A stretch of DNA of 57,835 bases from Planotetraspora phitsanulokensis (GTDB lineage: Bacteria > Actinomycetota > Actinomycetes > Streptosporangiales > Streptosporangiaceae). Each line of letters starts with the position of its first letter. Position 1 is the stretch's first letter. Made by a program: the position numbers and the translations under genes. Under the pieces are notes generated by a model that was not told the DNA's origin, ran no database searches, and saw only the letters and a list, made by a program, of their open reading frames with translations. Where the stretch lies: assembly GCF_016863295.1 (NCBI RefSeq), contig NZ_BOOP01000055.1, positions 1 to 57,835 of the forward strand. The letters are read 5' to 3'. Below are positions 25,693 through 34,142 of this stretch, one piece after another.

Positions 25693-27114
25693 ATGACCTC
25701 CCCCCCGGTCACCATCGAAGAGACGCCCCGGGCGCAGGGGCGAGAACGGCGCGGCTGGTATTGGTACGACTGGGCGAACTCCGCCTTCTACACCACGATC
25801 ATCTCGGTGTTCCTCGGGCCGTACCTCATCCCGATCGCCAAGACGGCCGCCTGCGAGCAGGACTTCGCGTCCACGCCGATCGACGTGTGCACCAGGGACT
25901 TCGACAAGCTGACCACCTCCCAGCTCGGCTACGTCGACGTGCTCGGCTTCGACATCCGGCCCGCGGCCTACTTCGGGCTGATCCTCACGGTGTCGACGCT
26001 GCTGCAGATCGTCCTGCTGCCCGTCGCGGGCGCGCTGGCCGACCACACGGGCCGCAAGAGGGAACTGCTGGGCGCCTTCGCCTACGTCGGCGCGCTGGCG
26101 ACCGTGGGTCTGTTCTTCCTGGAGGGTGACCGCTACCTGCTCGGCGGCGGCCTGTTCATCCTGGCCAACGTCGCCTACGGGGCGTCGGTCGTCGTCTACG
26201 ACTCCTTCCTGCCGCAGATCTCGGCTCCCTCCGAGCGCGACAAGGTCTCCTCCCGCGGCTGGGCGTTCGGCTATCTCGGCGGCTTCCTGCTGCTCGCCCT
26301 CAACCTCGTCCTCTACCTCGGCCACGAGACGTTCGGCGTCACCGAGGGCATGGCCGTGCGCATCTGCATGATGTCAGCGGGCCTGTGGTGGGCCATCTTC
26401 ACGATCATCCCGCTCCTCAGGCTGCGCAACCGGCCCGTCCCCGCGCATGAGAGCACCGCGCTGCGCTCAGTCGGCGGCAGCTTCCGCCAGCTGGGCCGGA
26501 CGATCGCCGAGCTGCGCCGCTACCCGGGCACGCTGCTGTTCCTGGTCGCCTACCTGATCTACAACGACGGTGTGCAGACGGTGATCGGCAACTCGGCCGC
26601 CTACGCCTCGGAGGCGCTCAAGCTCGACACCAGCGTGCAGATCACCGCGATCCTGATGGTCCAGTTCGTCGCGTTCGGCGGCGCGCTGCTGCTCGGCAGG
26701 CTCGCCCGCCGGTACGGCACCAAGCGGACCGTGCTCGCCAGCCTGGTCGTGTGGATCGTGATCGTCGTGGTGGCCGTATTCCTCTCGGAGGGCGCCCAGG
26801 TGCAGTTCTACGCCCTCGGCTTCGCCATCGCCATCGTCCTCGGCGGCACCCAGGCGCTGTCGCGGTCGCTCTACTCCCACGTCATCCCCCGGGGCAAGGA
26901 GGCGGAGTTCTTCAGCCTTCTGCAGATCAGCGACAAGGGATCGGCGTTCATCGGCTCGCTCACCATCACCCTCGCGGTGCAGTTCACCAACAGCTACCGG
27001 ATCGCGATCGTGTCGCTCGTGGTGTTCTTCGTGGTCGGCTTCGTGATGCTGCTGTCCGTCAACCTGCCCAAGGCCATCCGTGCGGCAGGAAATGAGGTTC
27101 CAGAGCACCTCTGA
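25693..27114 (+). CDS. MFS transporter, UMF1 (Atg22-like) family
   Basis: A 473-residue integral membrane protein with about 12 helices. It opens with the UMF1/Atg22 hallmark YWYDWANSAFYTTI after a short hydrophilic N-terminus. In eukaryotes Atg22 exports vacuolar amino acids; the bacterial substrate is unknown. ATG 25693 has GAGGAG 7 nt upstream. The gene probably shares a transcript with the glycerophosphodiesterase gene. Confidence 0.9.
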   Translation: MTSPPVTIEETPRAQGRERRGWYWYDWANSAFYTTIISVFLGPYLIPIAKTAACEQDFASTPIDVCTRDFDKLTTSQLGYVDVLGFDIRPAAYFGLILTVSTLLQIVLLPVAGALADHTGRKRELLGAFAYVGALATVGLFFLEGDRYLLGGGLFILANVAYGASVVVYDSFLPQISAPSERDKVSSRGWAFGYLGGFLLLALNLVLYLGHETFGVTEGMAVRICMMSAGLWWAIFTIIPLLRLRNRPVPAHESTALRSVGGSFRQLGRTIAELRRYPGTLLFLVAYLIYNDGVQTVIGNSAAYASEALKLDTSVQITAILMVQFVAFGGALLLGRLARRYGTKRTVLASLVVWIVIVVVAVFLSEGAQVQFYALGFAIAIVLGGTQALSRSLYSHVIPRGKEAEFFSLLQISDKGSAFIGSLTITLAVQFTNSYRIAIVSLVVFFVVGFVMLLSVNLPKAIRAAGNEVPEHL

Positions 27115-27157
27115 GGCGTGCGCGCCGTAAAAAGCGCGATTGGATCAGGTCTCTGGT

Positions 27158-27184
27158 GGGAATCCACAAACGGTATCAGGCGTT
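27158..27184 (+). promoter_or_regulatory. Sigma-R type promoter of rbpA
   Basis: GGGAAT (27158-27163) and GTT (27182-27184) are separated by 18 bp, matching the GGGAAT-N18-GTT pattern of the thiol-oxidative-stress factor SigR/SigH. It lies 54 bp before the rbpA ATG. Streptomyces rbpA is a known SigR target. Confidence 0.8.
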
Positions 27185-27238
27185 GTACGCGGTGGAGACA
27201 AACCCCTCTCATGGCGGGGACCTCAGGAGGCTTAGAAC

Positions 27239-27583
27239 ATGGGCGAGCGTGCACTTCGCGGTACCCGGCTCGGGGCGACCAGCTACGAGAACGACCGCAA
27301 CACCGATCTGGCTCCGCGCCAGGAGGTGTCCTACACCTGCCCCAAGGGCCATCTCACCACCGTGCCCCTCGCCGCTGAGGCGGAGATCCCGACGAACTGG
27401 GAGTGCCGCAGCTGCGGCGCCCCCGCGCTGCGGGTGGACGCCGAGGAGCCCCAGCAGAAGAAGTCCAAGGCGCCGCGTACGCACTGGGACATGCTTCTGG
27501 AGCGCCGCTCCATCGAGGACCTCGAAGAGGTGCTCAACGAGCGGCTCGCGATCCTCAGGGCGCAGCGACGCAAGAGCGCGTAG
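27239..27583 (+). CDS. rbpA: RNA polymerase-binding protein RbpA
   Basis: A 114-residue actinobacterial transcription factor that binds the principal sigma factor and RNA polymerase, stabilises the open complex and affects rifampicin tolerance. The zinc-type ligands Cys34, His38, Cys56 and Cys59 are all present (YTCPKGH and WECRSCG). The basic linker (QQKKSKAPRTHWDML) and C-terminal sigma-interaction helix (ERRSIEDLEEVLNERLA) complete it. AGGAGG lies 8 nt before the ATG. A sigma-R type promoter precedes it and an intrinsic hairpin follows. Confidence 0.97.
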   Translation: MGERALRGTRLGATSYENDRNTDLAPRQEVSYTCPKGHLTTVPLAAEAEIPTNWECRSCGAPALRVDAEEPQQKKSKAPRTHWDMLLERRSIEDLEEVLNERLAILRAQRRKSA

Positions 27584-27598
27584 ACGGCAGGTGTGAAG

Positions 27599-27633
27599 AC
27601 GCCCCCGGATGGCCGGCAGGCCGACGGGGGCGT
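27599..27633 (+). terminator. rbpA hairpin terminator
   Basis: ACGCCCCC-GGAT-GGCC pairs with GGCC-GAC-GGGGGCGT around the loop GGCA. It begins 15 bp after the rbpA stop, and T-rich sequence follows. Confidence 0.8.
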
Positions 27634-27796
27634 TCTCGTTGTTCCGGGGTCAGTGGTTCACGGGCCAGTTGTTGAGGCGCAGCTCTGTTCAGGGAGCAAA
27701 AGGGGCCTTCCAGCCGCTCTCTGAGCGCCTCCGGGACCCCAGGAGGGTCTGACCGCCCCGAAGTGCCACAGGCGCCCCAAAGAGCGCTCAGGCCCT

Positions 27797-28315
27797 TCAG
27801 GCCTCCTTGCGCCGCCGGGGCTCCTCGTCGAGGACCTCACCCTCGATCACTTCACCGTCGATCACGTGCCCGCGCGCTCCGCCGTCCGGACGCTGGAACC
27901 CGCCTCCGGGGGTGAACATCGGCCCGTACGGCGAGCGGGCCGCCAGCACCTGGACCCGGCGCCGCAGGAACCACGACAGCCCCCGCCGGGCGATGGGCCG
28001 CGTGAACGGCAGGATGAGGATGAACCCCAGGACGTCGGTCAGGAACCCGGGGGTCAGCAGCAGCGCCCCTCCGGCGACGACCATCCCGCCGTCGGCCAGT
28101 TCGCGATCCGGCATCCGGCCCGACTGGACGGCGCTCTGCAGGGCCGCCCACGCCCGCCGGCCTTCACGGCGGACCAGCCAGGCCCCCACGATGCTGTCGG
28201 CGATGAGAAGGGCGACCGTCTGCCAGCCGCCGATCACGGATCCGATCCTGATCAGCAGCCAGATCTCCAGAACCGGGACGACCAGGAAGGCCAGGAAGAG
28301 CCCGATACGCAACAT
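27797..28315 (-). CDS. fxsA: FxsA family membrane protein
   Basis: A 172-residue cytoplasmic-membrane protein. It has hydrophobic helices at about 5-45 (with GSVIGGWQTVALLIADSIVGA, the FxsA core) and about 75-105 (GALLLTPGFLTDVLGFILIL), then a basic segment and an acidic C-terminal tail. E. coli FxsA affects phage T7 exclusion by F plasmids; the normal role is unknown. Start ATG 28315 rather than the preceding TTG. The neighbourhood with rbpA, ppm and lnt is conserved in actinobacteria. Confidence 0.9.
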   Translation of the reverse strand: MLRIGLFLAFLVVPVLEIWLLIRIGSVIGGWQTVALLIADSIVGAWLVRREGRRAWAALQSAVQSGRMPDRELADGGMVVAGGALLLTPGFLTDVLGFILILPFTRPIARRGLSWFLRRRVQVLAARSPYGPMFTPGGGFQRPDGGARGHVIDGEVIEGEVLDEEPRRRKEA

Positions 28316-28419
28316 CAACTTGCCTCACTCGCCGCGACAGCCGTACAAACCCGTCAACGCTTCCGTGGCGGTCCTGGTTCCTCGCCGGCCCGCACCGGGT
28401 CGCCGCCGCCCGCGGTGGG

Positions 28420-29166
28420 CTATCGCCGCCTGCGGCGAAGCCGCTCGGGCAGCCCGTCGACGCCCCAGACGGCCACCCGCCCGAAGGCCTCCAGGATGAT
28501 GGCGCGGCTCATCTTGCTCGTGCCGATGGTCCGCTCCACGAACGTGATCGGCACCTCGGCCACCCGCAGGCCGTGCCGTACGGTCCGCAGGGTGAGGTCG
28601 ACCTGGAAGCAGTACCCCTGGGACTCGACGTCGTCGATGCCGATCTTGTCCAGCGTGGCGGCCCGGTAGGCGCGGAACCCGGCGGTCGCGTCGCGCACCG
28701 GGATGCCCAGCATCCACCGCACGTAGATGTTCGCGCCCCGCGAAAGGATCTGGCGGGAGGCCGGCCAGTTGAGCACGCGGCCGCCCCGCACCCAGCGCGA
28801 GCCGATCGCCAGGTCGGCCCCGCGTGCCACCCGGTTGAGCAGCTTGTGCAGCTCCTCCGGCTGGTGGGAGCCGTCGGCGTCCATCTCGACGAGGACGTCG
28901 TAGCCCTCGGCCAGGCCCCAGCGGAATCCGGCGATGTAGGCGGAGCCCAGACCCTGCTTGCCGGGACGGTGGAGCACGTGGATGTGGTCGTCCTGCTCCG
29001 CGAGCCGGTCGGCGATCTCGCCGGTCCCGTCGGGGCTGTTGTCGTCGGCGACGAGCAGATGCACCTCCGGCAGCGCCTCGCGCAACCTCGCGGCGATCAA
29101 CGGCAGGTTCTCACGTTCGTTGTACGTAGGAACGATCACGAGAACCCGCCCGGGGGTCCGCTCCAT
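28420..29166 (-). CDS. ppm1: Polyprenol monophosphomannose synthase (GT2)
   Basis: A 248-residue family-2 glycosyltransferase transferring mannose from GDP-mannose to polyprenyl phosphate at the inner face of the membrane, the donor for mannosylated lipids and secreted glycoproteins. It shows [13 protein letters not shown] (about 8-20), DDNSPDGTG and the metal-binding [11 protein letters not shown]. Start ATG 29166 shares one base with the lnt stop, so translation is coupled. In M. tuberculosis the equivalent enzyme is fused to an Lnt-like domain; here the two are separate adjacent genes. The C-terminus lacks membrane helices. Confidence 0.93.
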   Translation of the reverse strand: MERTPGRVLVIVPTYNERENLPLIAARLREALPEVHLLVADDNSPDGTGEIADRLAEQDDHIHVLHRPGKQGLGSAYIAGFRWGLAEGYDVLVEMDADGSHQPEELHKLLNRVARGADLAIGSRWVRGGRVLNWPASRQILSRGANIYVRWMLGIPVRDATAGFRAYRAATLDKIGIDDVESQGYCFQVDLTLRTVRHGLRVAEVPITFVERTIGTSKMSRAIILEAFGRVAVWGVDGLPERLRRRRR

Positions 29167-30728
29167 CAGCTCTTCCTCCGTGCCGCAAACGACGCCGCCG
29201 CCACGGCTCCGGCCCCCATCAGTATCAAAACCCACTCCGGTAGCGCACCTACCTCGGTGGCCAGCGTGTTCTCCGTCCGTACCGGGACTTTGAGCACGTT
29301 CATGGCCGGGACGAGTTCATCGGTCCGCCACTCCACCCTGCCATCTGGAGAGACATACGCCGAAATTCCGGTAGTCGCGGCCGTCACGACCGCCCGGTTG
29401 TGCTCCACCGCCCGCAACTGCGACATCGCGAGCTGCTGCGCGGGGAGGTTGGTCAGCGCGTAGGTGGCGTTGTTGGTCTGGACGACCAGCGGGCTCCCCC
29501 CGGCCTTGACGGTGCTGCGCACGTCGTCGTCGAAGGCCACCTCGTAACACTCCACGGTGCCGACCGTGACGGGGCCCATCCGCAGCGCCCCGGGGACGTC
29601 GCCCGCGATCGACTGACGGCCGACCAGGTTCGCCCGCTTCGACAGGGCCAGCACGATGCTCTTGAACGGCGTGTACTCCCCGAACGGCACGAGCTTGCGC
29701 TTGTCGTAGTAGGCGCCGGGACCGGTGACCGGGTCCCACACGAGCCCCCGGGTCGCCCGGTTGGCGTCCCCGACGTTCACGACCGCCCCGACGAGGATGG
29801 GCACGCCGATGTCCTTGGCCGCGGCGTCGATGATCCCGCTCGCGAAGGCGCTGCGGTACGGGTCGATGTCGGTCGAGTTCTCCGGCCAGACCACGATGTC
29901 CGGCTTGGGAAGCTTGCCGGCCCGGACCGCCTCGGCCATCTTGTGGGTCTCGTCGGCGTGGTTGCGGAGCACGATCGAGGGCTCGTCGCCGAGGAAGTCC
30001 ATCCCCCGGCCGGGCACGTTGCCCTGGACGATGCCGACGGTCACCGTCTTGCCCGCGTCGCCCGGCCGCGGCACCGCGAACCCCAGCACGGGCACGGCCA
30101 CGGCGGCCAGGAGCGTCCCGGCGACCAGGCGGTCCCGCCGGAACCCGCGGCCGATCCGGACGACCAGGTAGCAGAGCAGGGCGCCGGACAGGGCGACCGC
30201 GAAGCTCACCAGCGGCGCGCCGCCGAGTGCGGCGTAGGGCGTGAAGGGCGACTCGCCCTGGCTGAACGCCAGCCTCGCCCAGGGGAAGCCCCCCACCGGG
30301 AACAGTCCGCGCGCCCACTCCTGGGCGACCCACAGGCAGGCCACCCACAGCGGCCACAGCCGCAGGCGCATGACGAGCACGGCCAGACACGCCAGGGCGG
30401 CCCAGAAGAGGCTCTCGATCGCCGACAGGGCCAGCCAGGCGTCATAGCCGATGGGGCGCACCCAGGCCAGCGTGGGCATCAGGAACGCGAGGCCTCCGGC
30501 GTACCCGAGCCAGGCCGCCCGGCGCAGGCGGACGCCGTACAGGGCGAGCGCGAGGAGGGCGACACCCGGCGGCGCCAGGAACCACAGACCGATCGGGGGA
30601 AACGCCAGAAACAGCACCAGGCCGCCCACGACCGATGCGCCGAGACGGAGCAACGGATGCCCCACCGGCAACGCCGTACGCCTCTCGGGCGCGGGGAGCG
30701 GTGCCTCGTCCTTGACTTCCAGTGCCAC
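29166..30728 (-). CDS. lnt: Apolipoprotein N-acyltransferase
   Basis: A 520-residue membrane enzyme that N-acylates the diacylglyceryl-Cys of lipoproteins. About six to eight N-terminal helices are followed by a carbon-nitrogen hydrolase domain with the triad Glu (VWPENSTD), Lys ([14 protein letters not shown]) and Cys ([11 protein letters not shown]). A last TM helix is at about 495-512. The start GTG 30728 has GAGGAG 10 nt upstream; a longer reading frame further upstream has no support. The pairing with ppm1 matches the actinobacterial Lnt/Ppm linkage. Confidence 0.93.
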   Translation of the reverse strand: MALEVKDEAPLPAPERRTALPVGHPLLRLGASVVGGLVLFLAFPPIGLWFLAPPGVALLALALYGVRLRRAAWLGYAGGLAFLMPTLAWVRPIGYDAWLALSAIESLFWAALACLAVLVMRLRLWPLWVACLWVAQEWARGLFPVGGFPWARLAFSQGESPFTPYAALGGAPLVSFAVALSGALLCYLVVRIGRGFRRDRLVAGTLLAAVAVPVLGFAVPRPGDAGKTVTVGIVQGNVPGRGMDFLGDEPSIVLRNHADETHKMAEAVRAGKLPKPDIVVWPENSTDIDPYRSAFASGIIDAAAKDIGVPILVGAVVNVGDANRATRGLVWDPVTGPGAYYDKRKLVPFGEYTPFKSIVLALSKRANLVGRQSIAGDVPGALRMGPVTVGTVECYEVAFDDDVRSTVKAGGSPLVVQTNNATYALTNLPAQQLAMSQLRAVEHNRAVVTAATTGISAYVSPDGRVEWRTDELVPAMNVLKVPVRTENTLATEVGALPEWVLILMGAGAVAAASFAARRKS

Positions 30729-31401
30729 GGGGCGGTGTCTCCTCGTGCGTGAGTGTGCCCTCCCGGCGCCGGTCCACGCGACGCGAAGTCCTGTACCGGC
30801 CAGTGCGGACAGCTTCCCAGATCCCGCTGAACAGCGCCAATTCAAGAGGCCGATTTCGGCCGGGCCGCTGGAGATGAGGACGGCGCCGAGGGGCGCTCAC
30901 GAGCGGGCCCGGCGGCTCGCACGGGCCGATGTGATCCTTGAGTCCCTCGCGGAGGACCCAAGGACCACCTGGCGTGTCTCCACGCACGGGTTTCGCCGCG
31001 CACGGCGGAAGGGGGCCCGGACGGCCCTTCGGACCGGTTCCCGTCCCGTCGGCGGCGGGCGCGGAGTTCCGTTGTCTACTGGGTGTCCGGACCCCTCCCC
31101 GGGTCCAACCCCCCGGCCGGTTGGGGTGCCCCGACTCGACGGAACGCCGACCTGCGCCTGGCTGTGCAGACGGAGTCACGCTCCGTCACGGACGCAGAAT
31201 CCGGTGATGTCTTGAGACGGCCAACCAGTCAGTCCCGTGCTGGACTGCGCAGCAAACTACCGACCTCAGCGCAGATGTCAACCGTGTCCCGATCAGCGAA
31301 AATACCAAGTTTTCGCAGCTAGGACAGGCTCCGTGAGCGGTGTCGATCCGGGGTCTTCCAGTGATGTCCCCCACATCGTGCCACCTCCCGCTATTCCCCC
31401 A
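30729..31401. other. 673-bp gene-free interval
   Basis: No credible coding region on either strand; it presumably contains the lnt promoter. The one clear structure is a perfect inverted repeat, GCGAAAA-7 nt-TTTTCGC, at 31296-31316. A weak CCAACC/GGTTGG stem lies near 31105-31124. No tRNA or recognisable riboswitch fold was seen. Confidence 0.5.
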
Positions 31402-33648
31402 TCACCGGACCCGCTGATCAAGGGGCGTCAAAACGGCTGGCAGTCCGCCGGTGTAGATCACGCCAAGCCGTCGCGTGGCCCGGGTCAGCGCCACATAAAG
31501 ATCGCTTGGGCCGCGCGGGGACTCGCGGAGAATCCGTTCCGGCTCGACGACGATCACGGCGTCGAACTCCAGACCCTTGGCGTCCGCCACCGACATGACC
31601 GAGACGGGGGCGTCCAGGGCGGCGGGGCCCGCGCCGGTCACCGCGCCCGGCACCTCGGCCGCGACCGCCGCGCCGAGCCGGGCCTCGTCCGAGGAGGGGA
31701 CGATCACGACGAGCCGCCCGCCGTCGACGACCTCGTCCTGAACGACGCGCCCCAGTTCGGCGACGAGGTCGTCCACCCGCGTCGCCCACGGGTGCTCGCC
31801 GGTCTCCCGCACCGACTCCGGCGCCTTGAGATCCGGCCCGACCAGCTCGAGCACCCGTGCGGCGACCTCCATCAGCTCGGAGGGCGTGCGGTAGTTCACA
31901 CTGAGCGCGGCCTCCCGCCAGCGCTTCTGGAGATACGGCTCGAGCACCCGGCCCCAGCTGGCCGCTCCCGCCGCCGACCCGGTCTGGGCGATGTCCCCGA
32001 CGATGGTCATCGACCTGCTCGGGCAGCGTCGCATGACGGTCCGCCACGCCATCTCGGACAGCTCCTGCGCCTCGTCGACGATCACATGGCCGAAGGCCCA
32101 GGTGCGGTCCCCCGCGGCGCGTTCCGCCGTCGTCAGATAGACCTCGTCGGCCTGCTGGCGTTCGGCGAAGCGCTCGGCGTCCAGGATGTCGGCCATGCCG
32201 GTCAGCTCGAGGACCTCCTTGGCGTAGGCGATGCGCTCCTCACGCTCCTGCTCGGCGCGGCGGGCGGCTCTGAGCACTCCCTCGTCGATCTCGCCGAGGA
32301 GCTCGGCGGCCTCGTCCAGGAGCGGCACGTCGGCCGCGCTCCACCAGTTCTCGCCCGGCCGCGGCGGCTCCCGCAGCAGCAGGCCCTGCTCCTCCGGCGA
32401 CAGGCCGGCCTCCGCCATCCGCTCCTTGGAGGTGTACAGGCCGATCAGCAGCTGCTGCGGCGTCAGGTACGGCCAGAGCCGGTTGAGCGCGGCCCGGACG
32501 GGCTCCTCGGTCCGTAGGTCCTCCCGCAGCTCGGCGAAGTCGGCGTCGTCGAGCATGCTCCGGCCGAGGTGCCGGGCGGCCTGCCGGGTCAGGACGTTCA
32601 GCAGGTGCCGGACGAACACGGCACGCGCCTGGTTGTGCGCCTTCCGCGAGCGGACCGCCCGCGATCGGGCGGCGTCGAAGGTCTGGCGGTCGAGCTTGAG
32701 GGTGAACTTGTCGAGCCGGATCTCCAGCGGCTTCCTCGGGACCCGCTGCCGTTCCCGTACGGCTTTCGCGATCACCTCGGCCATCCGGATCGACCCCTTG
32801 ACGACCGCCGCCTCGGGCGGGTCCTGCCGGGTGCCCTTCACTCCGGGGTAGAGCTCGCCCACGGTGGACAGCAGAACGTCGGTCTCGCCCAGTGAGGGGA
32901 GCACCTGTTCGATGTAGCGCACGAAGGTCGGGTTCGGCCCGATGATCAGGACGCCCCTCCGTTCCAGGCGCTCCCGGTAGGTGTAGAGGAGGTAGGCGGC
33001 CCGGTGCAGGGCCACGACCGTCTTGCCGGTGCCCGGCCCGCCCTGGACGACGAGCACGCCGTTCAGATCACTTCGAATGATCTTGTCCTGCTCGGACTGG
33101 ATCGTCGCCACGATGTCGCGCATCCGGCCGGTGCGCTTCTCGCCGAGCGCGGCGAGCAACGCGGCCTCTCCGTTCAGGGAGGCCCGGTCGGCGTCGCTCA
33201 GGGCGTCGAGGTCGAGGAGGTCGTCGTCGACCCCGGTGACAGTGCGGCCTCTGGTGTGGAGGTGGCGGCGCCGGGTGACGCCCATGGGGGCGGCCGGAGT
33301 GGCGCGGTAGAAAGGCTGGGCGACGGGCGCCCGCCAGTCGATGAGCAGGCGCTGCTGGTCGTCGTCGGAGAGGCCGAGGCGGCCGATGTAGAGGCGGGTC
33401 TCGTCGGCGTGGTCGAGACGGCCGAAGCACAGGCTGTTCTCCACCGCCCACAGCCGGGCGAGCCGCTGCGCGTACATGCCGGCGAAGGAGTCGCGCTCGG
33501 ACCGGTTCTGATGGGTGCCCGTGGCCCCTTGGGCCAGCACGTCGTCGAGCTGTCCGCGCGTGCGCACCCGCAACACGTCGAGGCGCTCGTAGAGCGCGGC
33601 GACGTACTTCTGCTCCCGGGCCAGCTCGCCCGCCGTTGACTCAGACAT
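31402..33648 (-). CDS. helR: HelR-type UvrD-like helicase, RNA polymerase recycling ATPase
   Basis: A 748-residue superfamily-1 ATPase. An N-terminal coiled-coil arm (about 1-75) inserts into RNA polymerase channels in this family. Walker A is GGPGTGKT at 203-210; Walker B VIVDEAQEL and the motif region VGDIAQTGS follow in domain 1A, and SVMSVADAKGLEFDAVIVVEP and LYVALTRATRRL lie near the C-terminus. HelR/HelD release stalled or rifampicin-bound polymerase. Start ATG 33648 is chosen because the coiled coil begins there. No rifamycin-associated element was found upstream. Distinguishing HelR from HelD needs a phylogeny. Confidence 0.88.
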   Translation of the reverse strand: MSESTAGELAREQKYVAALYERLDVLRVRTRGQLDDVLAQGATGTHQNRSERDSFAGMYAQRLARLWAVENSLCFGRLDHADETRLYIGRLGLSDDDQQRLLIDWRAPVAQPFYRATPAAPMGVTRRRHLHTRGRTVTGVDDDLLDLDALSDADRASLNGEAALLAALGEKRTGRMRDIVATIQSEQDKIIRSDLNGVLVVQGGPGTGKTVVALHRAAYLLYTYRERLERRGVLIIGPNPTFVRYIEQVLPSLGETDVLLSTVGELYPGVKGTRQDPPEAAVVKGSIRMAEVIAKAVRERQRVPRKPLEIRLDKFTLKLDRQTFDAARSRAVRSRKAHNQARAVFVRHLLNVLTRQAARHLGRSMLDDADFAELREDLRTEEPVRAALNRLWPYLTPQQLLIGLYTSKERMAEAGLSPEEQGLLLREPPRPGENWWSAADVPLLDEAAELLGEIDEGVLRAARRAEQEREERIAYAKEVLELTGMADILDAERFAERQQADEVYLTTAERAAGDRTWAFGHVIVDEAQELSEMAWRTVMRRCPSRSMTIVGDIAQTGSAAGAASWGRVLEPYLQKRWREAALSVNYRTPSELMEVAARVLELVGPDLKAPESVRETGEHPWATRVDDLVAELGRVVQDEVVDGGRLVVIVPSSDEARLGAAVAAEVPGAVTGAGPAALDAPVSVMSVADAKGLEFDAVIVVEPERILRESPRGPSDLYVALTRATRRLGVIYTGGLPAVLTPLDQRVR

Positions 33649-33698
33649 AGGCCGCCAGATTCTACGTCGCGTGTCCCCCCACCCGTCAGCCAAGGGGC

Positions 33699-33998
33699 GT
33701 GATCATGCACAGATTCGGAAGGAGGGGGTGTGACCTGCGACTTCCCCAGACGTGATCATGCACAGATTCGTGATCAACGCCTCCGACCTGCTGCGATTCT
33801 ATTCGTGATCTGGCACGCCGCGACGCACTACATGATCGCCTAGGGCGGAGCCGCAGGAAGGGCCGCACAACCACGAAACCGTGCAGGATCGCGTACGGCG
33901 AAGCCGCAGGTGGGGCCATGAAAGCACGAATGTGTGCATGATCACGAAACGTGAAACGGCTGGTCGGCGGCGCTTTTACCGAACCCGTGCATGATCAC
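33699..33998. repeat. 53-bp periodic repeat, array B (direct then inverted units)
   Basis: Direct anchors are at 33699 and 33752 (both GTGATCATGCACAGATTCG) and 33805 (GTGATCTGGCAC). Inverted anchors CATGATCGC, CAGGATCGC, CATGATCAC and CATGATCAC begin at 33831, 33884, 33937 and 33990. Every same-orientation step is exactly 53 bp. GACCTGC is at unit positions 34-40 in both full direct units. Its complement (GCAGGTG, GCAGGAA, GCTGGTC) is in the mirrored place in the inverted ones. The array fills the gap between helR and the ROK operon promoter. Confidence 0.85.
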
Positions 33999-34062
33999 GG
34001 CGGAGGGGCAACGAATAAGGGGCGATTACGGTCACGAGTCGATTTCGAGGACTTACGGGGCC

Positions 34063-34092
34063 TTGACGTGCGTGAAGACGATTACTTACCGT
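34063..34092 (+). promoter_or_regulatory. Promoter of the ROK regulator/sugar operon
   Basis: TTGACG (34063-34068), an 18-bp spacer and TACCGT (34087-34092). The predicted start, near 34099, lies just before the ROK operator. Confidence 0.6.
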
Positions 34093-34101
34093 CCCTCCAC
34101 A

Positions 34102-34122
34102 AGTTAGGAAACTTTCCTAACT
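34102..34122. promoter_or_regulatory. ROK-family operator
   Basis: AGTTAGGAAA-C-TTTCCTAACT is a perfect 10-bp inverted repeat with a 1-bp centre. It matches the TTAGGAAA/TTTCCTAA palindrome known for actinobacterial ROK repressors. Lying at the predicted transcription start, it would block the promoter when bound. Confidence 0.85.
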
Positions 34123-34142
34123 CGCCGCGGAAGGACGTGCCG

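Noticed and set aside
30442-31374. Small ORFs in the lnt-helR gap
   Set aside because: No Shine-Dalgarno, no recognisable domain and Arg/Pro/Gly-rich composition; treated as non-coding.
33699-33998. A CRISPR array
   Set aside because: Repeats are only 19 bp and imperfect, spacers contain a second conserved box, orientation flips within the array, and no cas genes are present.
33649-33998. A rifamycin-associated element upstream of helR
   Set aside because: I looked for the GGGGCTTGC/GCAAGCCCC palindrome; only GGAGCCGCAGG-type sequence belonging to the 53-bp units is present.
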